Assembly (NCBI GenBank): GCA_036172345.1
Contig: JASFBB010000137.1
Coordinates: 1-8,370, forward strand
Origin: NAK82 sp036172345
Lineage (GTDB): Bacteria; Chloroflexota; Anaerolineae; 4572-78; NAK82
Length of the DNA stretch: 8,370 nt
Direction: 5' to 3'
Under the pieces are notes generated by a model. The model had not been told where the DNA came from. It did not search any database and worked only from the letters and a program-made list of their open reading frames with translations. The stretch's first letter is position 1, and the number at the start of each line of letters is the position of its first letter. Below, piece after piece: positions 1 to 6,157 of this stretch. The translations under genes were made by a program, and so were the position numbers.

Positions 1-1
1 A

Positions 2-559
2 TGCACGCCCCAGGGTGACCAGCACTGCTACGGCCCTCAGCCAGCCCAGCCAGCTCAGCCAGCTCAGCCGGCCCAGCCAGCCCAACCGGCTCGGCCCGGA
101 CCCGGCCAGCCGGGCGGCAACCCGGAGTGCCCGGAATGCACGCCGCAAGGTGATCAATACCAGCATCGCTATGGCCCCACGCCCACCGTGACGATGACGT
201 GGCAGTGCATGACTGCAGAGGAAGCGCTGCGGCTGATGCACGCATACGAACATCAATACCGCCTCTCCGCAACGCCGAGCGCAACGGAGCAGCCCAGCGA
301 GCCGTGCAGCAATTGCCAGCCGGGCGGCAATCAGGAGAGCACAGGTGGCACCGGCGGAGGCGGGTCGGTTCAGCAGGATACGGGTCAGAACCAGGCGGGC
401 AGCGGTGGAGGAGAAGCCGGCGGCGGCTCCGGTGATCGTCCGGCATGGGGTGAAGATTCTGGCGGAAAGCCGGGCGGCAGCTCCGGATGCGGGTCAGGTG
501 GCAGCAGTGGCGGCGGTGGCGGTGAAAGATCCGAAGGAGGTGGCCGCCGCGGCAAGTGA
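2..559 (+). CDS. 3' end of low-complexity Cys/Pro/Gln/Gly-rich protein (partial)
   Basis: The reading frame is open from the left edge and stops with TGA at 557-559, so 185 codons of a longer gene are visible. I do not recognise the family. In order it has a CTPQGDQ motif, six PAQ-type triplets, a CPEC pair, a second CTPQGDQ motif, a more ordinary stretch with an amphipathic-looking segment (AEEALRLMHAYEHQY), a CSNC pair, and a Gly/Ser-rich tail with little order. The two CTPQGDQ copies are identical in protein but differ at four third codon positions, and both are followed by H-x-YGP-x-P. That pattern argues that this frame is really translated and selected. Composition suggests a surface or secreted, disordered protein, but the N-terminus that would carry an export signal lies outside the window. 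An internal ATG at 188 is in the same frame and is probably not the start. A terminator lies about 80 bases downstream. Confidence 0.6.
   Translation, partial: CTPQGDQHCYGPQPAQPAQPAQPAQPAQPARPGPGQPGGNPECPECTPQGDQYQHRYGPTPTVTMTWQCMTAEEALRLMHAYEHQYRLSATPSATEQPSEPCSNCQPGGNQESTGGTGGGGSVQQDTGQNQAGSGGGEAGGGSGDRPAWGEDSGGKPGGSSGCGSGGSSGGGGGERSEGGGRRGK
41..94 (+). repeat. six 9-bp tandem units encoding Pro-Ala-Gln
   Basis: Six consecutive 9-base units of the form CC(A/G)-GC(C/T)-CA(G/A) encode PAQ repeats; the last unit has CGG (Arg) in place of Gln. The variation is almost entirely at third codon positions. Such a tract can change length by slippage in the coding region. Confidence 0.8.
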
Positions 560-560
560 T

Positions 561-602
561 CCGCTTGCGCTCGGCGCTTGAGAGACCGACGTTCGCAAGC
601 GG
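561..602. repeat. inverted repeat after the partial gene
   Basis: CCGCTTGCG at 561-569 is perfectly complementary to CGCAAGCGG at 594-602. An inner TCGG (571-574) can pair with CCGA (586-589), giving a two-part hairpin directly after the stop codon. There is no T-run after it, so it is not a terminator by itself. Its right arm contains an AAGCGGC core also seen near 5493 and 7003. Confidence 0.5.
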
Positions 603-640
603 CAACGCGCCCAATCTTCTTGCCCCGAGTTATGCTCGTG

Positions 641-682
641 AGCTCCTGTCAGGGATTATCTGACAGGAGCTGTGTTTCTTTT
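641..682 (+). terminator. strong rho-independent terminator
   Basis: AGCTCCTGTCAG (641-652) and CTGACAGGAGCT (660-671) form a perfect 12-bp stem with a 7-base loop, followed by the T-rich tail GTGTTTCTTTT (672-682). It ends the partial gene upstream and separates it from the operon starting at 764. Confidence 0.85.
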
Positions 683-763
683 GCGCGCCTGAACGGAGGC
701 GATTCGCTTAATTGGGAGATTATGGGTTATAAGTAATTTGAAATAGCCGAGGAGGAGGTCCGA
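683..763 (+). promoter_or_regulatory. leader/promoter region of the DUF362 operon
   Basis: The operon starting at 764 must be transcribed from here, because a strong terminator sits just upstream. Possible -10 elements are TATAAG (728-733) and TAATTT (734-739). A possible -35, TTGGGA (712-717), lies 16 bases before the latter. None is a clear match, so no exact promoter is assigned. The stretch 740-763 ends with the ribosome site GGAGGAGG at 751-758, 5 bases before the ATG. I see no riboswitch-like structure. Confidence 0.3.
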
Positions 764-1876
764 ATGCGCCGTCTTGGTAGAAGAGATTTTCTGAAGTATG
801 CGCTGGCTGCTCTGGCCGGCGGTTGGATGGCTGGCTGGCGGAGCGCCGCAGCCGGTTGGGATACCCCAGCAAGCACCGCAGGAATCTCAAGATTGCCCTC
901 CCTGCCGCTGCCGGCGAGCTACCGGCCGGTGCCCGTCTCCCGCCAGTTGCCCCCTCGAGACCCGACGACACCCGTTCCGCCGCCGAGTCGCGCCGCGCTG
1001 ATGGCCCATTGGCCCGCCGTGGAGAAGAGCCGCGTGGTCATGGTGCGGCACAGCGGGGTGCTGGCCGACGGACAACCCAACCCGGACATCGTGCTGCAGA
1101 TGCTGGATGAGGGGATCAGCGCGCTGGCCAATGGGGCGGAACCCCTGGAGGTCTGGCGCATCTTGTTCGATCCTCAAGAGCGCGTGTTGTTGAAGGTGAA
1201 TTGCATCGCCGCGGGCGGCCCCACCCAGCCGGCGGTCACCTACGCCGTCGCCCGGCGGTTGCAAGATGCCGGGCTTACCGCGGAGAATCTGCTCATCTTC
1301 GACCGCACCGATCACGAGCTGGCGGATGCAGGGTACGCGCTCAACGAAGGGAGCAGCGGCGTGCAATGCCACGGCAGTCGCGGCGAGGGCAGCGCCGCGG
1401 TGCTGACCCAGGCGACCGTGCGCTTCTGGCAGGAGCTCGATGCATGCGACGCGATTGTCAACCTCCCCACGCCGAAATCGCACGGCATCGCCGGCGTGAG
1501 CGTCGCTATGAAGAACCATTATGGCTCCGTGAGCGAGCCAGCCAAATTGCACGGCAACGGCTGCGACCCGGCCATTCCGGAACTGAACGCCCATCCCATC
1601 ATCCGCGAAAAGACCCGGCTGCACGTTGCGGCGGCGTTGCGGGTGAGCCCCTTCGATTGGAACGCGCCACAGCCGGAGAACGCGCTGTTGCTCTCGTTCG
1701 ATCCGGTGGCGCTGGATACCGTGGCACGCGACATCCTGGTGCGCCACTATCAAGCGGCGGGCGCGGATGCCGGCTTCCTGGTCCAGGGCGCGCATCACCT
1801 GGTGACCGCTCAAAATCTCCAATTGGGCGCCACCGAACCTGAGCGGATCGACCTGCAAGAGATCGTGTTGGGATGA
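764..1876 (+). CDS. Tat-exported DUF362 domain protein
   Basis: This 370-residue protein begins with a twin-arginine signal, RRDFLK at residues 6-11, followed by a short Ala/Gly-rich hydrophobic stretch. It should therefore be exported folded, across the cytoplasmic membrane. After a Pro-rich linker (about 40-75) comes a DUF362 domain (about 85-350). Family marks are the VLLKVN segment (K144, N146), PTPKSHG (K238, H240) and MKNHYG (residues 249-254). The biochemical role of DUF362 is not established. Tat export fits a protein that binds a cofactor or metal, but no ferredoxin-type Cys cluster is present here. The start is secure: GGAGGAGG lies 5 bases upstream of ATG. The stop overlaps the next start (ATGA). 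A second DUF362 gene lies two genes downstream, with the same KNxxG core, so the operon carries two divergent paralogs. It is first in an operon that ends with a polyferredoxin, which suggests a redox role. Family call is firm; function is unknown. Confidence 0.88.
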   Translation: MRRLGRRDFLKYALAALAGGWMAGWRSAAAGWDTPASTAGISRLPSLPLPASYRPVPVSRQLPPRDPTTPVPPPSRAALMAHWPAVEKSRVVMVRHSGVLADGQPNPDIVLQMLDEGISALANGAEPLEVWRILFDPQERVLLKVNCIAAGGPTQPAVTYAVARRLQDAGLTAENLLIFDRTDHELADAGYALNEGSSGVQCHGSRGEGSAAVLTQATVRFWQELDACDAIVNLPTPKSHGIAGVSVAMKNHYGSVSEPAKLHGNGCDPAIPELNAHPIIREKTRLHVAAALRVSPFDWNAPQPENALLLSFDPVALDTVARDILVRHYQAAGADAGFLVQGAHHLVTAQNLQLGATEPERIDLQEIVLG

Positions 1877-2772
1877 GATTGACCGCCTTGCGGGATCATC
1901 CGGGGATGTGGATCAAGCGGATCGGGATGCTATCTGTGCTCCTCATCCTCTGCGCCATCGGGGTGGCATGTGCCGGCGGTGGCAGCGACGATCTCGCCCG
2001 CTACTTGCCGGGGGACGACGCCATCCCCGGATGGACCCGTCAGGGAGCGCCGCGGGTCTTTGCGCGCGATGACCTGTATGAGCTGGTGGACGGTCAGGCG
2101 GAGGCGTTCTTCGCCTACGGGCTGATCCAGGCGGCGTTAGGCCGGTATGCGGGGCCGCAGGGGAGCGGGCTGCGCATCGAGCTGTTTCGCCTCGCCAGCG
2201 CGGCGGATGCCTACGGCCTGTTCAGCACCTCAATTTCCGGCGAGCCGGTCGCGCTCGGCGCCGCAGGGGATGCCGACCCCGGCCGGCGATTAGCTTTCTG
2301 GCAGGAACGCTACTACGTGCGCATTCAGGCCGTGCAACCCATCGCCGATGAGGTGTTGCGCGGCTTCGGCCGCGCTGTGGCGGACGCATTGCCCGCCGGG
2401 AGCGAGCCACCCGAGCTGGTAACTCGCCTGCCCGTCGAGGGATTGCAACCCCGCAGCGCGCGCTTCTTCCGCCAGGAGATCTCCATCCAGCCCTGGCTGT
2501 GGCTGGGCGGCAGCAACCTGCTGGGCCTCAGCCAGGAGAGCGCGGGGGTGTTGGCGGATTACACCCTGGGGGGCAGCCCCGCACGCCTGCTGGTGGTGCG
2601 CTATCCGGATGCCGCAGCTGCCGCACAGGCGTTGCAGGCGCTCCAGGGCAGCAACATACCTAACCTGGTGACCGCCCAGGTGCGGGAAAAAGAGCTGGCG
2701 GCGGTGTTTGGCGAGCTCGCTTTCGCAGAGGGGAGGGCATTGGTGGAGCGGGTTTTGAGAATAGGAGAATAG
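1873..2772 (+). CDS. probable lipoprotein of unknown function (DUF6599-like)
   Basis: This 299-residue product starts with a hydrophobic signal (about residues 17-31) and GVAC at residues 30-33, followed by AGGGSDD. That looks like a lipoprotein cleavage site at C33, although Gly at position -3 is not ideal. The mature part has a segment with ipGWTRQGAPRVF, then DLYELVDGQAEAFFAYG and an ELFRLASAADAYGLFS stretch. This pattern resembles the DUF6599 type of exported proteins as I remember it; I could not confirm it by search. No catalytic motif or Cys cluster is visible in the mature part. The ATG at 1873 overlaps the preceding stop as ATGA, which favours translational coupling, but its ribosome site is weak. 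The in-frame ATGs at 1906 and 1927 would give more typical short signal peptides. The gene ends 5 bases before the next one. It probably supports the neighbouring DUF362 proteins at the outer face of the membrane; that is inference. Confidence 0.75.
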   Translation: MRLTALRDHPGMWIKRIGMLSVLLILCAIGVACAGGGSDDLARYLPGDDAIPGWTRQGAPRVFARDDLYELVDGQAEAFFAYGLIQAALGRYAGPQGSGLRIELFRLASAADAYGLFSTSISGEPVALGAAGDADPGRRLAFWQERYYVRIQAVQPIADEVLRGFGRAVADALPAGSEPPELVTRLPVEGLQPRSARFFRQEISIQPWLWLGGSNLLGLSQESAGVLADYTLGGSPARLLVVRYPDAAAAAQALQALQGSNIPNLVTAQVREKELAAVFGELAFAEGRALVERVLRIGE

Positions 2773-2777
2773 CAAAG

Positions 2778-3728
2778 ATGGCACAGAATATCACTCGCCG
2801 AAAGTTTTTGGGGTGGATGCTGGCCTCCTCGGGGCTGGCGCTGTGGAGCGCCGCCTGTTCCGGCGCCCCAGCGCTGCCGCTCAGCGCCACGCGCCGTCCC
2901 GCCCCCGCGCCGGCGGCGGGGCAGGCATATCTGGCAGTCGCCCACAGCGAGGATGCAGCCGCGGCGACGCGTGCCGCGATTGCCGCGTTGGGGGGCATGG
3001 AGCGTTTCGTCAAGCCAGGCGATGATGTGATCATCAAGCCGAATATTTGTACCGATTACCACCCACCGGAATACGCCACCACCACCAACCCGTTCGTCGT
3101 CGCGACGCTGGTGACGACGTGCTTAGAGGCCGGCGCCCGTCGCGTGCGCGTGATGGACACACCGTTTGGCGGGACTCCGGAGACCGCCTACGCCATCAGC
3201 GGCATCGCCGATGCCACCCGCGCGGCAAAGGGCGAGATGGAGGTGATGAGCCCGCTGAAATTCGTCATGACCTCTATCCCCCAAGGCAAAGACATCACCC
3301 AGTGGGAGGTCTATCGGGATATCCTCGAAGCGGATGTGCTCATCAACGTGCCCATCGCCAAGCACCATTCCCTGGCGCGGCTGAGCCTGGGGTGCAAGAA
3401 TCTCCTGGGCGTCGTGCGCCAGCCCAATCGGATGCACCGCAATCTCGGCCAGCGCCTGGCCGACCTGGCGAGCTTGATCCGGCCCTCGTTGACCGTCGTC
3501 GATGCGATGCGCATCCTGGTGGCAAACGGGCCGACGGGCGGCAGCCTGAACGATGTGCGCCAGACGAACACGGTGATCGCCAGCCACGACATGGTGGCCG
3601 CGGATGCCTATGCCGCGACGCTCTTCGGGCTGCGCGGTGCGGATATTGCTTATGTCAAGTTATCTGCTGAGATGGGCTTGGGCACGTTGGACCTCGACAC
3701 GATCAAGATTGAGGAAATCCATGCGTAA
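2778..3728 (+). CDS. Tat-exported DUF362 domain protein, probable lipoprotein
   Basis: The 316-residue product opens with a twin-arginine motif, TRRKFL at residues 6-11. A hydrophobic run and SAAC (24-27) follow, so it may be a Tat-exported lipoprotein anchored at C27. A Pro/Ala linker leads to a DUF362 domain covering about residues 48-310. Family marks are VIIKPNIC (K87, N89, C91), PIAKHHSL (K195, H196, H197) and GCKNLLG (C206, K207, N208). It is a paralog of the first gene of the operon but shorter, and has Cys residues at C91 and C206 where the first has none in the equivalent core. No ferredoxin clusters are present, and the chemistry of the family is unknown. Start choice: GGAGA at 2764-2768 lies 9 bases upstream of ATG, and the preceding stop is 5 bases away. 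The last 8 bases overlap the polyferredoxin gene, which ties the two products together. Confidence 0.88.
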   Translation: MAQNITRRKFLGWMLASSGLALWSAACSGAPALPLSATRRPAPAPAAGQAYLAVAHSEDAAAATRAAIAALGGMERFVKPGDDVIIKPNICTDYHPPEYATTTNPFVVATLVTTCLEAGARRVRVMDTPFGGTPETAYAISGIADATRAAKGEMEVMSPLKFVMTSIPQGKDITQWEVYRDILEADVLINVPIAKHHSLARLSLGCKNLLGVVRQPNRMHRNLGQRLADLASLIRPSLTVVDAMRILVANGPTGGSLNDVRQTNTVIASHDMVAADAYAATLFGLRGADIAYVKLSAEMGLGTLDLDTIKIEEIHA

Positions 3729-5286
3729 AGCGAATATGTGGCAGATCGGGCGCTGGCTGCGTCAGATCAGCCAGGCGCTTTTCTTTCTCTTGTTTGTCTA
3801 CCTGCTCTTTGCCGCGCTGCAACGGCGTGAGGCGTTCCCGCTGGCCGACCTTTTCTTCCGCTTCGATCCCCTGAGCGCCCTGGGCGCTATGCTGGCGAGT
3901 CGGGAGTGGTTGCCCCGCCTTGCGCTAGCATGGGCAACGGTGGGCATCACCCTGCTCCTGGGGCGGGTGTGGTGCGGTTGGATTTGTCCACTGGGAACCT
4001 TGCTGGACTGGTTGGGGCCTGGCGCGACACGACGTCGGACGCAAAGCGTCGCGCCCCGATGGCGCAGCGCCAAATACCTGCTCCTCGCAGCCATCCTCTC
4101 CGCGGCCACTTTGGGTAGCCTCATGTTGCTCGTGCTCGACCCCCTGGCGCTCTTCACCCGCACTATGACCACCGTGATCCTGCCGGCGCTCAACTACGCG
4201 GTGACGGCGGTGCTCGGCGGCCTCTATCCCATTGCCCCGTTGCGCGGCGTATTGGATGCGCTGGAGGGATGGCTGCGGGGCTCGGCTTTGCCGGTGCGCC
4301 AACCGCTGTTTGCCGGCAATTGGCTGATCGCTGGCGTCTTTGTCTTCCTGCTGCTCTTGAACCGGCTGGCGAGTCGCTTCTGGTGTCGTTACCTGTGCCC
4401 GTTGGGCGCCCTGCTGGCGCTGCTTTCCCGTGTCTCGTTGTTGCGTCCGCTCATCGGAGCGGGCTGCGTCCAATGCGGACGTTGCAGCAACATCTGTCCG
4501 GTAGGCGCCATCCAGGTCGAGGAGGATTTCCGCATCGTCCCCAGTGAGTGCGTCGCCTGTCTCGATTGTTTCGCCGCCTGCCCCGAGCGCGGGATCGGAT
4601 GGCGTCCGGTCGCTCTCAGGTCGGTGGCAGTTGCCGCGAAGGGGCTTGCCTGGCCGGCCGCGGCGGAGGCGTATGACCCCTCACGGCGCCAGGTGTTGGC
4701 CGCTTTGGGTGGCGGCATCGCCGGCGTGGTGGTGATGCGCACCCATCCGTTGGCACATGCTCCCGAGCCGACGCTCATCCGGCCGCCCGGCGCCCAAGAT
4801 GAAGCCGCGTTCCTGGCGCGCTGCCTGCGCTGCAGCCAGTGTATGAAGGTCTGCCCCACCTCGGGGTTGCAACCTGCGTTCTTGGAGGGGGGGCCGGAGG
4901 CGCTCTGGACGCCCCACCTGGTGCCGCGATTGGGCTACTGCAACTATGGCTGCAATGCCTGTGGCCAAATCTGCCCCTCCGGCGCCATCCCGGCGCTGGA
5001 TTTGGCGCGCAAGCGTCAGGCGGTGCTGGGGCGCGCCTCGATCGACCGCGACCGTTGTCTGCCGTGGGCGCATGGAGTGGCGTGTATCGTCTGCGAAGAG
5101 ATGTGCCCGGTCGCGCCCAAGGCGATCCGCCTGGAGGAGGTGAGCGTCGCGGATGACCTCGGCCAGATGGTGAGGGTACAGCGCCCGTATGTGCTGAGCG
5201 ACGTGTGCATCGGGTGCGGCATTTGTGAGTATCAGTGCCCGGTTGAGGGTGCAGCGGCCATTCGCGTCTTCCGCACCAACGCCTAG
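3721..5286 (+). CDS. NapH-NapG-type membrane polyferredoxin fusion
   Basis: This 521-residue protein joins a NapH-like membrane ferredoxin and a NapG-like ferredoxin. The N-terminal half has four or five hydrophobic segments (about 14-32, 64-80, 119-145, 154-173, 202-217). It also has two NapH-family CxxxCP motifs, at C85/C89 and C222/C226. Two classic 4Fe-4S motifs follow (C249, C252, C255, C259 and C277, C280, C283, C287). At residues 321-326 comes a twin-arginine-like SRRQVL, then a hydrophobic stretch. The C-terminal part has four more Cys sets beginning at C368, C407, C446 and C496, the usual NapG number. It probably moves electrons between a quinol or cytoplasmic donor and the exported DUF362 partners. 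The start is the ATG at 3721, with GAGGA at 3711-3715. The frame is open further upstream (ATG 3604), but that would overlap the preceding gene by 125 bases without a ribosome site. No nitrate reductase gene is visible, so a role in nitrate reduction is not implied. Confidence 0.88.
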   Translation: MRKANMWQIGRWLRQISQALFFLLFVYLLFAALQRREAFPLADLFFRFDPLSALGAMLASREWLPRLALAWATVGITLLLGRVWCGWICPLGTLLDWLGPGATRRRTQSVAPRWRSAKYLLLAAILSAATLGSLMLLVLDPLALFTRTMTTVILPALNYAVTAVLGGLYPIAPLRGVLDALEGWLRGSALPVRQPLFAGNWLIAGVFVFLLLLNRLASRFWCRYLCPLGALLALLSRVSLLRPLIGAGCVQCGRCSNICPVGAIQVEEDFRIVPSECVACLDCFAACPERGIGWRPVALRSVAVAAKGLAWPAAAEAYDPSRRQVLAALGGGIAGVVVMRTHPLAHAPEPTLIRPPGAQDEAAFLARCLRCSQCMKVCPTSGLQPAFLEGGPEALWTPHLVPRLGYCNYGCNACGQICPSGAIPALDLARKRQAVLGRASIDRDRCLPWAHGVACIVCEEMCPVAPKAIRLEEVSVADDLGQMVRVQRPYVLSDVCIGCGICEYQCPVEGAAAIRVFRTNA

Positions 5287-5323
5287 AAGTTTTATCGTGA
5301 ATTTGGATAGCTATTGTCTCCAT

Positions 5324-5352
5324 TTGACAGGACACGTGAGTTGAGATATGCT
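5324..5352 (+). promoter_or_regulatory. sigma-70-type promoter for def-ccdA
   Basis: TTGACA (5324-5329), a perfect -35 hexamer, is followed after exactly 17 bases by TATGCT (5347-5352), 4 of 6 matches to the -10 consensus. Transcription would start near 5359, which gives peptide deformylase an untranslated leader of about 235 bases. Confidence 0.65.
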
Positions 5353-5414
5353 ATGCCTGTACATTGGTCTTGCGCGGAGAGGTTTTTTGAAATAGCCCGT
5401 ACCGCGGCCCCTGT

Positions 5415-5438
5415 AGGGGCGAATGATTATTCGCCCCT
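5415..5438. repeat. perfect 10-bp palindromic hairpin in the def leader
   Basis: AGGGGCGAAT (5415-5424) and ATTCGCCCCT (5429-5438) are perfectly complementary around a 4-base loop. No T-run follows on either strand. Short GGGGCGAAT/ATTCGCCCC palindromes are, to my recollection, dispersed repeats in several Chloroflexota-like genomes, so this may be a repeat copy and not a control element. Confidence 0.75.
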
Positions 5439-5442
5439 GCGC

Positions 5443-5492
5443 GCTGACGGTCGCGGCGCGGATAAGCGTGAAGCCGAGCCGCGACCGTCAGC
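5443..5492. repeat. perfect 15-bp inverted repeat in the def leader
   Basis: The 15-base arm at 5443-5457 (GCTGACGGTCGCGGC) is perfectly complementary to 5478-5492, with a 20-base loop. It lies only 4 bases after the previous palindrome. In the leader RNA it would form a very stable hairpin about 100 bases before the def start. No U-tract follows, so it is not an obvious terminator. An AAGCGGC core starts right after it at 5494. Confidence 0.8.
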
Positions 5493-5593
5493 AAGCGGCA
5501 CCAATGGGGCGGCGGGAAGGGGGATCGTATGATAACGTCCTATCGAGCTAAAAATCTACCCATAACAGACACGGTAGGGAGGTGACGAGGGGG

Positions 5594-6148
5594 ATGGCCA
5601 TCCGCCAGATCCTGCACGCGGACAATCCGCGCCTGAGGCAGAAAGCAAAACCGGTCAAGCAATTTGGGCCTGCTCTGAAGGCGCTGGCCGACGATATGCT
5701 GGAGACGATGCATGCTGCGAACGGCATCGGCCTGGCGGCGCCGCAGATCGGGGTGTTGCAGAGGTTGTTCGTGGCCCATCTGCCCAAGAACGAAGAGCAT
5801 CCCCAAAGCGGCAAGGACTTTGTGCTGGTCAATCCGCAGATTGTGCAGGCGAGCCCGGAACGCGTCGAGGGCGTGGAGGGCTGCCTTTCGATACCCACGT
5901 GGTATGGGCGTGTGGAGCGCGCGGAGTGGGTTGTGGTCAAGGCGCTGAACGTGCACGGCAAACCGCTGCGCATCAAGGCACACGGCATGCTGGCACGCGT
6001 CTTCCAGCATGAGATCGACCACCTCAATGGGGTGTTGTTTGTCGACCATATCCGCAAACCCGAAGATCTGTGGCAGGAGCTCCCGGAAGAGGAGGAACAG
6101 GAGCAACCTGCTGCTCCGGTGACCGCGGCGGTGGCGCAACCTGCTTGA
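5594..6148 (+). CDS. def: peptide deformylase
   Basis: This 184-residue cytoplasmic enzyme removes the formyl group from the N-terminal methionine of new proteins. All three family motifs are present: GIGLAAPQ at residues 44-51, EGCLS at 95-99 (metal ligand C97), and HEIDH at 139-143 (metal ligands H139 and H143, catalytic E140). The length is normal for a bacterial deformylase. The C-terminus adds an acidic run and an Ala/Pro/Val tail (about residues 161-184) of unclear use. The start is ATG 5594, preceded by AGGGAGGTGA (5575-5584). The in-frame GTG at 5582 lies inside that ribosome site and is rejected. A good promoter lies about 265 bases upstream. A 9-base gap separates its stop from the next gene, so the two are probably co-transcribed. 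No methionyl-tRNA formyltransferase gene, a common neighbour, is visible. Confidence 0.97.
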   Translation: MAIRQILHADNPRLRQKAKPVKQFGPALKALADDMLETMHAANGIGLAAPQIGVLQRLFVAHLPKNEEHPQSGKDFVLVNPQIVQASPERVEGVEGCLSIPTWYGRVERAEWVVVKALNVHGKPLRIKAHGMLARVFQHEIDHLNGVLFVDHIRKPEDLWQELPEEEEQEQPAAPVTAAVAQPA

Positions 6149-6157
6149 GGTTAAACG

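Noticed and set aside
887..1858. 323-codon open frame on the minus strand
   Set aside because: It lies wholly opposite the first DUF362 gene, whose signal peptide and motifs are clear; its translation is His/Gln/Arg-rich with no family feature. It is a GC-driven shadow.
3604..3720. Upstream extension of the polyferredoxin
   Set aside because: It would overlap the preceding gene by 125 bases and lacks a ribosome site; ATG 3721 has GAGGA in position and starts just before a membrane segment.
737..5397. 12-base direct repeat TTTGAAATAGCC at 737-748 and 5386-5397, both before genes
   Set aside because: About two shared 12-mers are expected by chance in a window of this size, and the distances to the two gene starts differ (16 and about 200 bases).
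5582..5593. GTG start for peptide deformylase
   Set aside because: The GTG is part of the ribosome site of ATG 5594, and the family normally begins close to that ATG.
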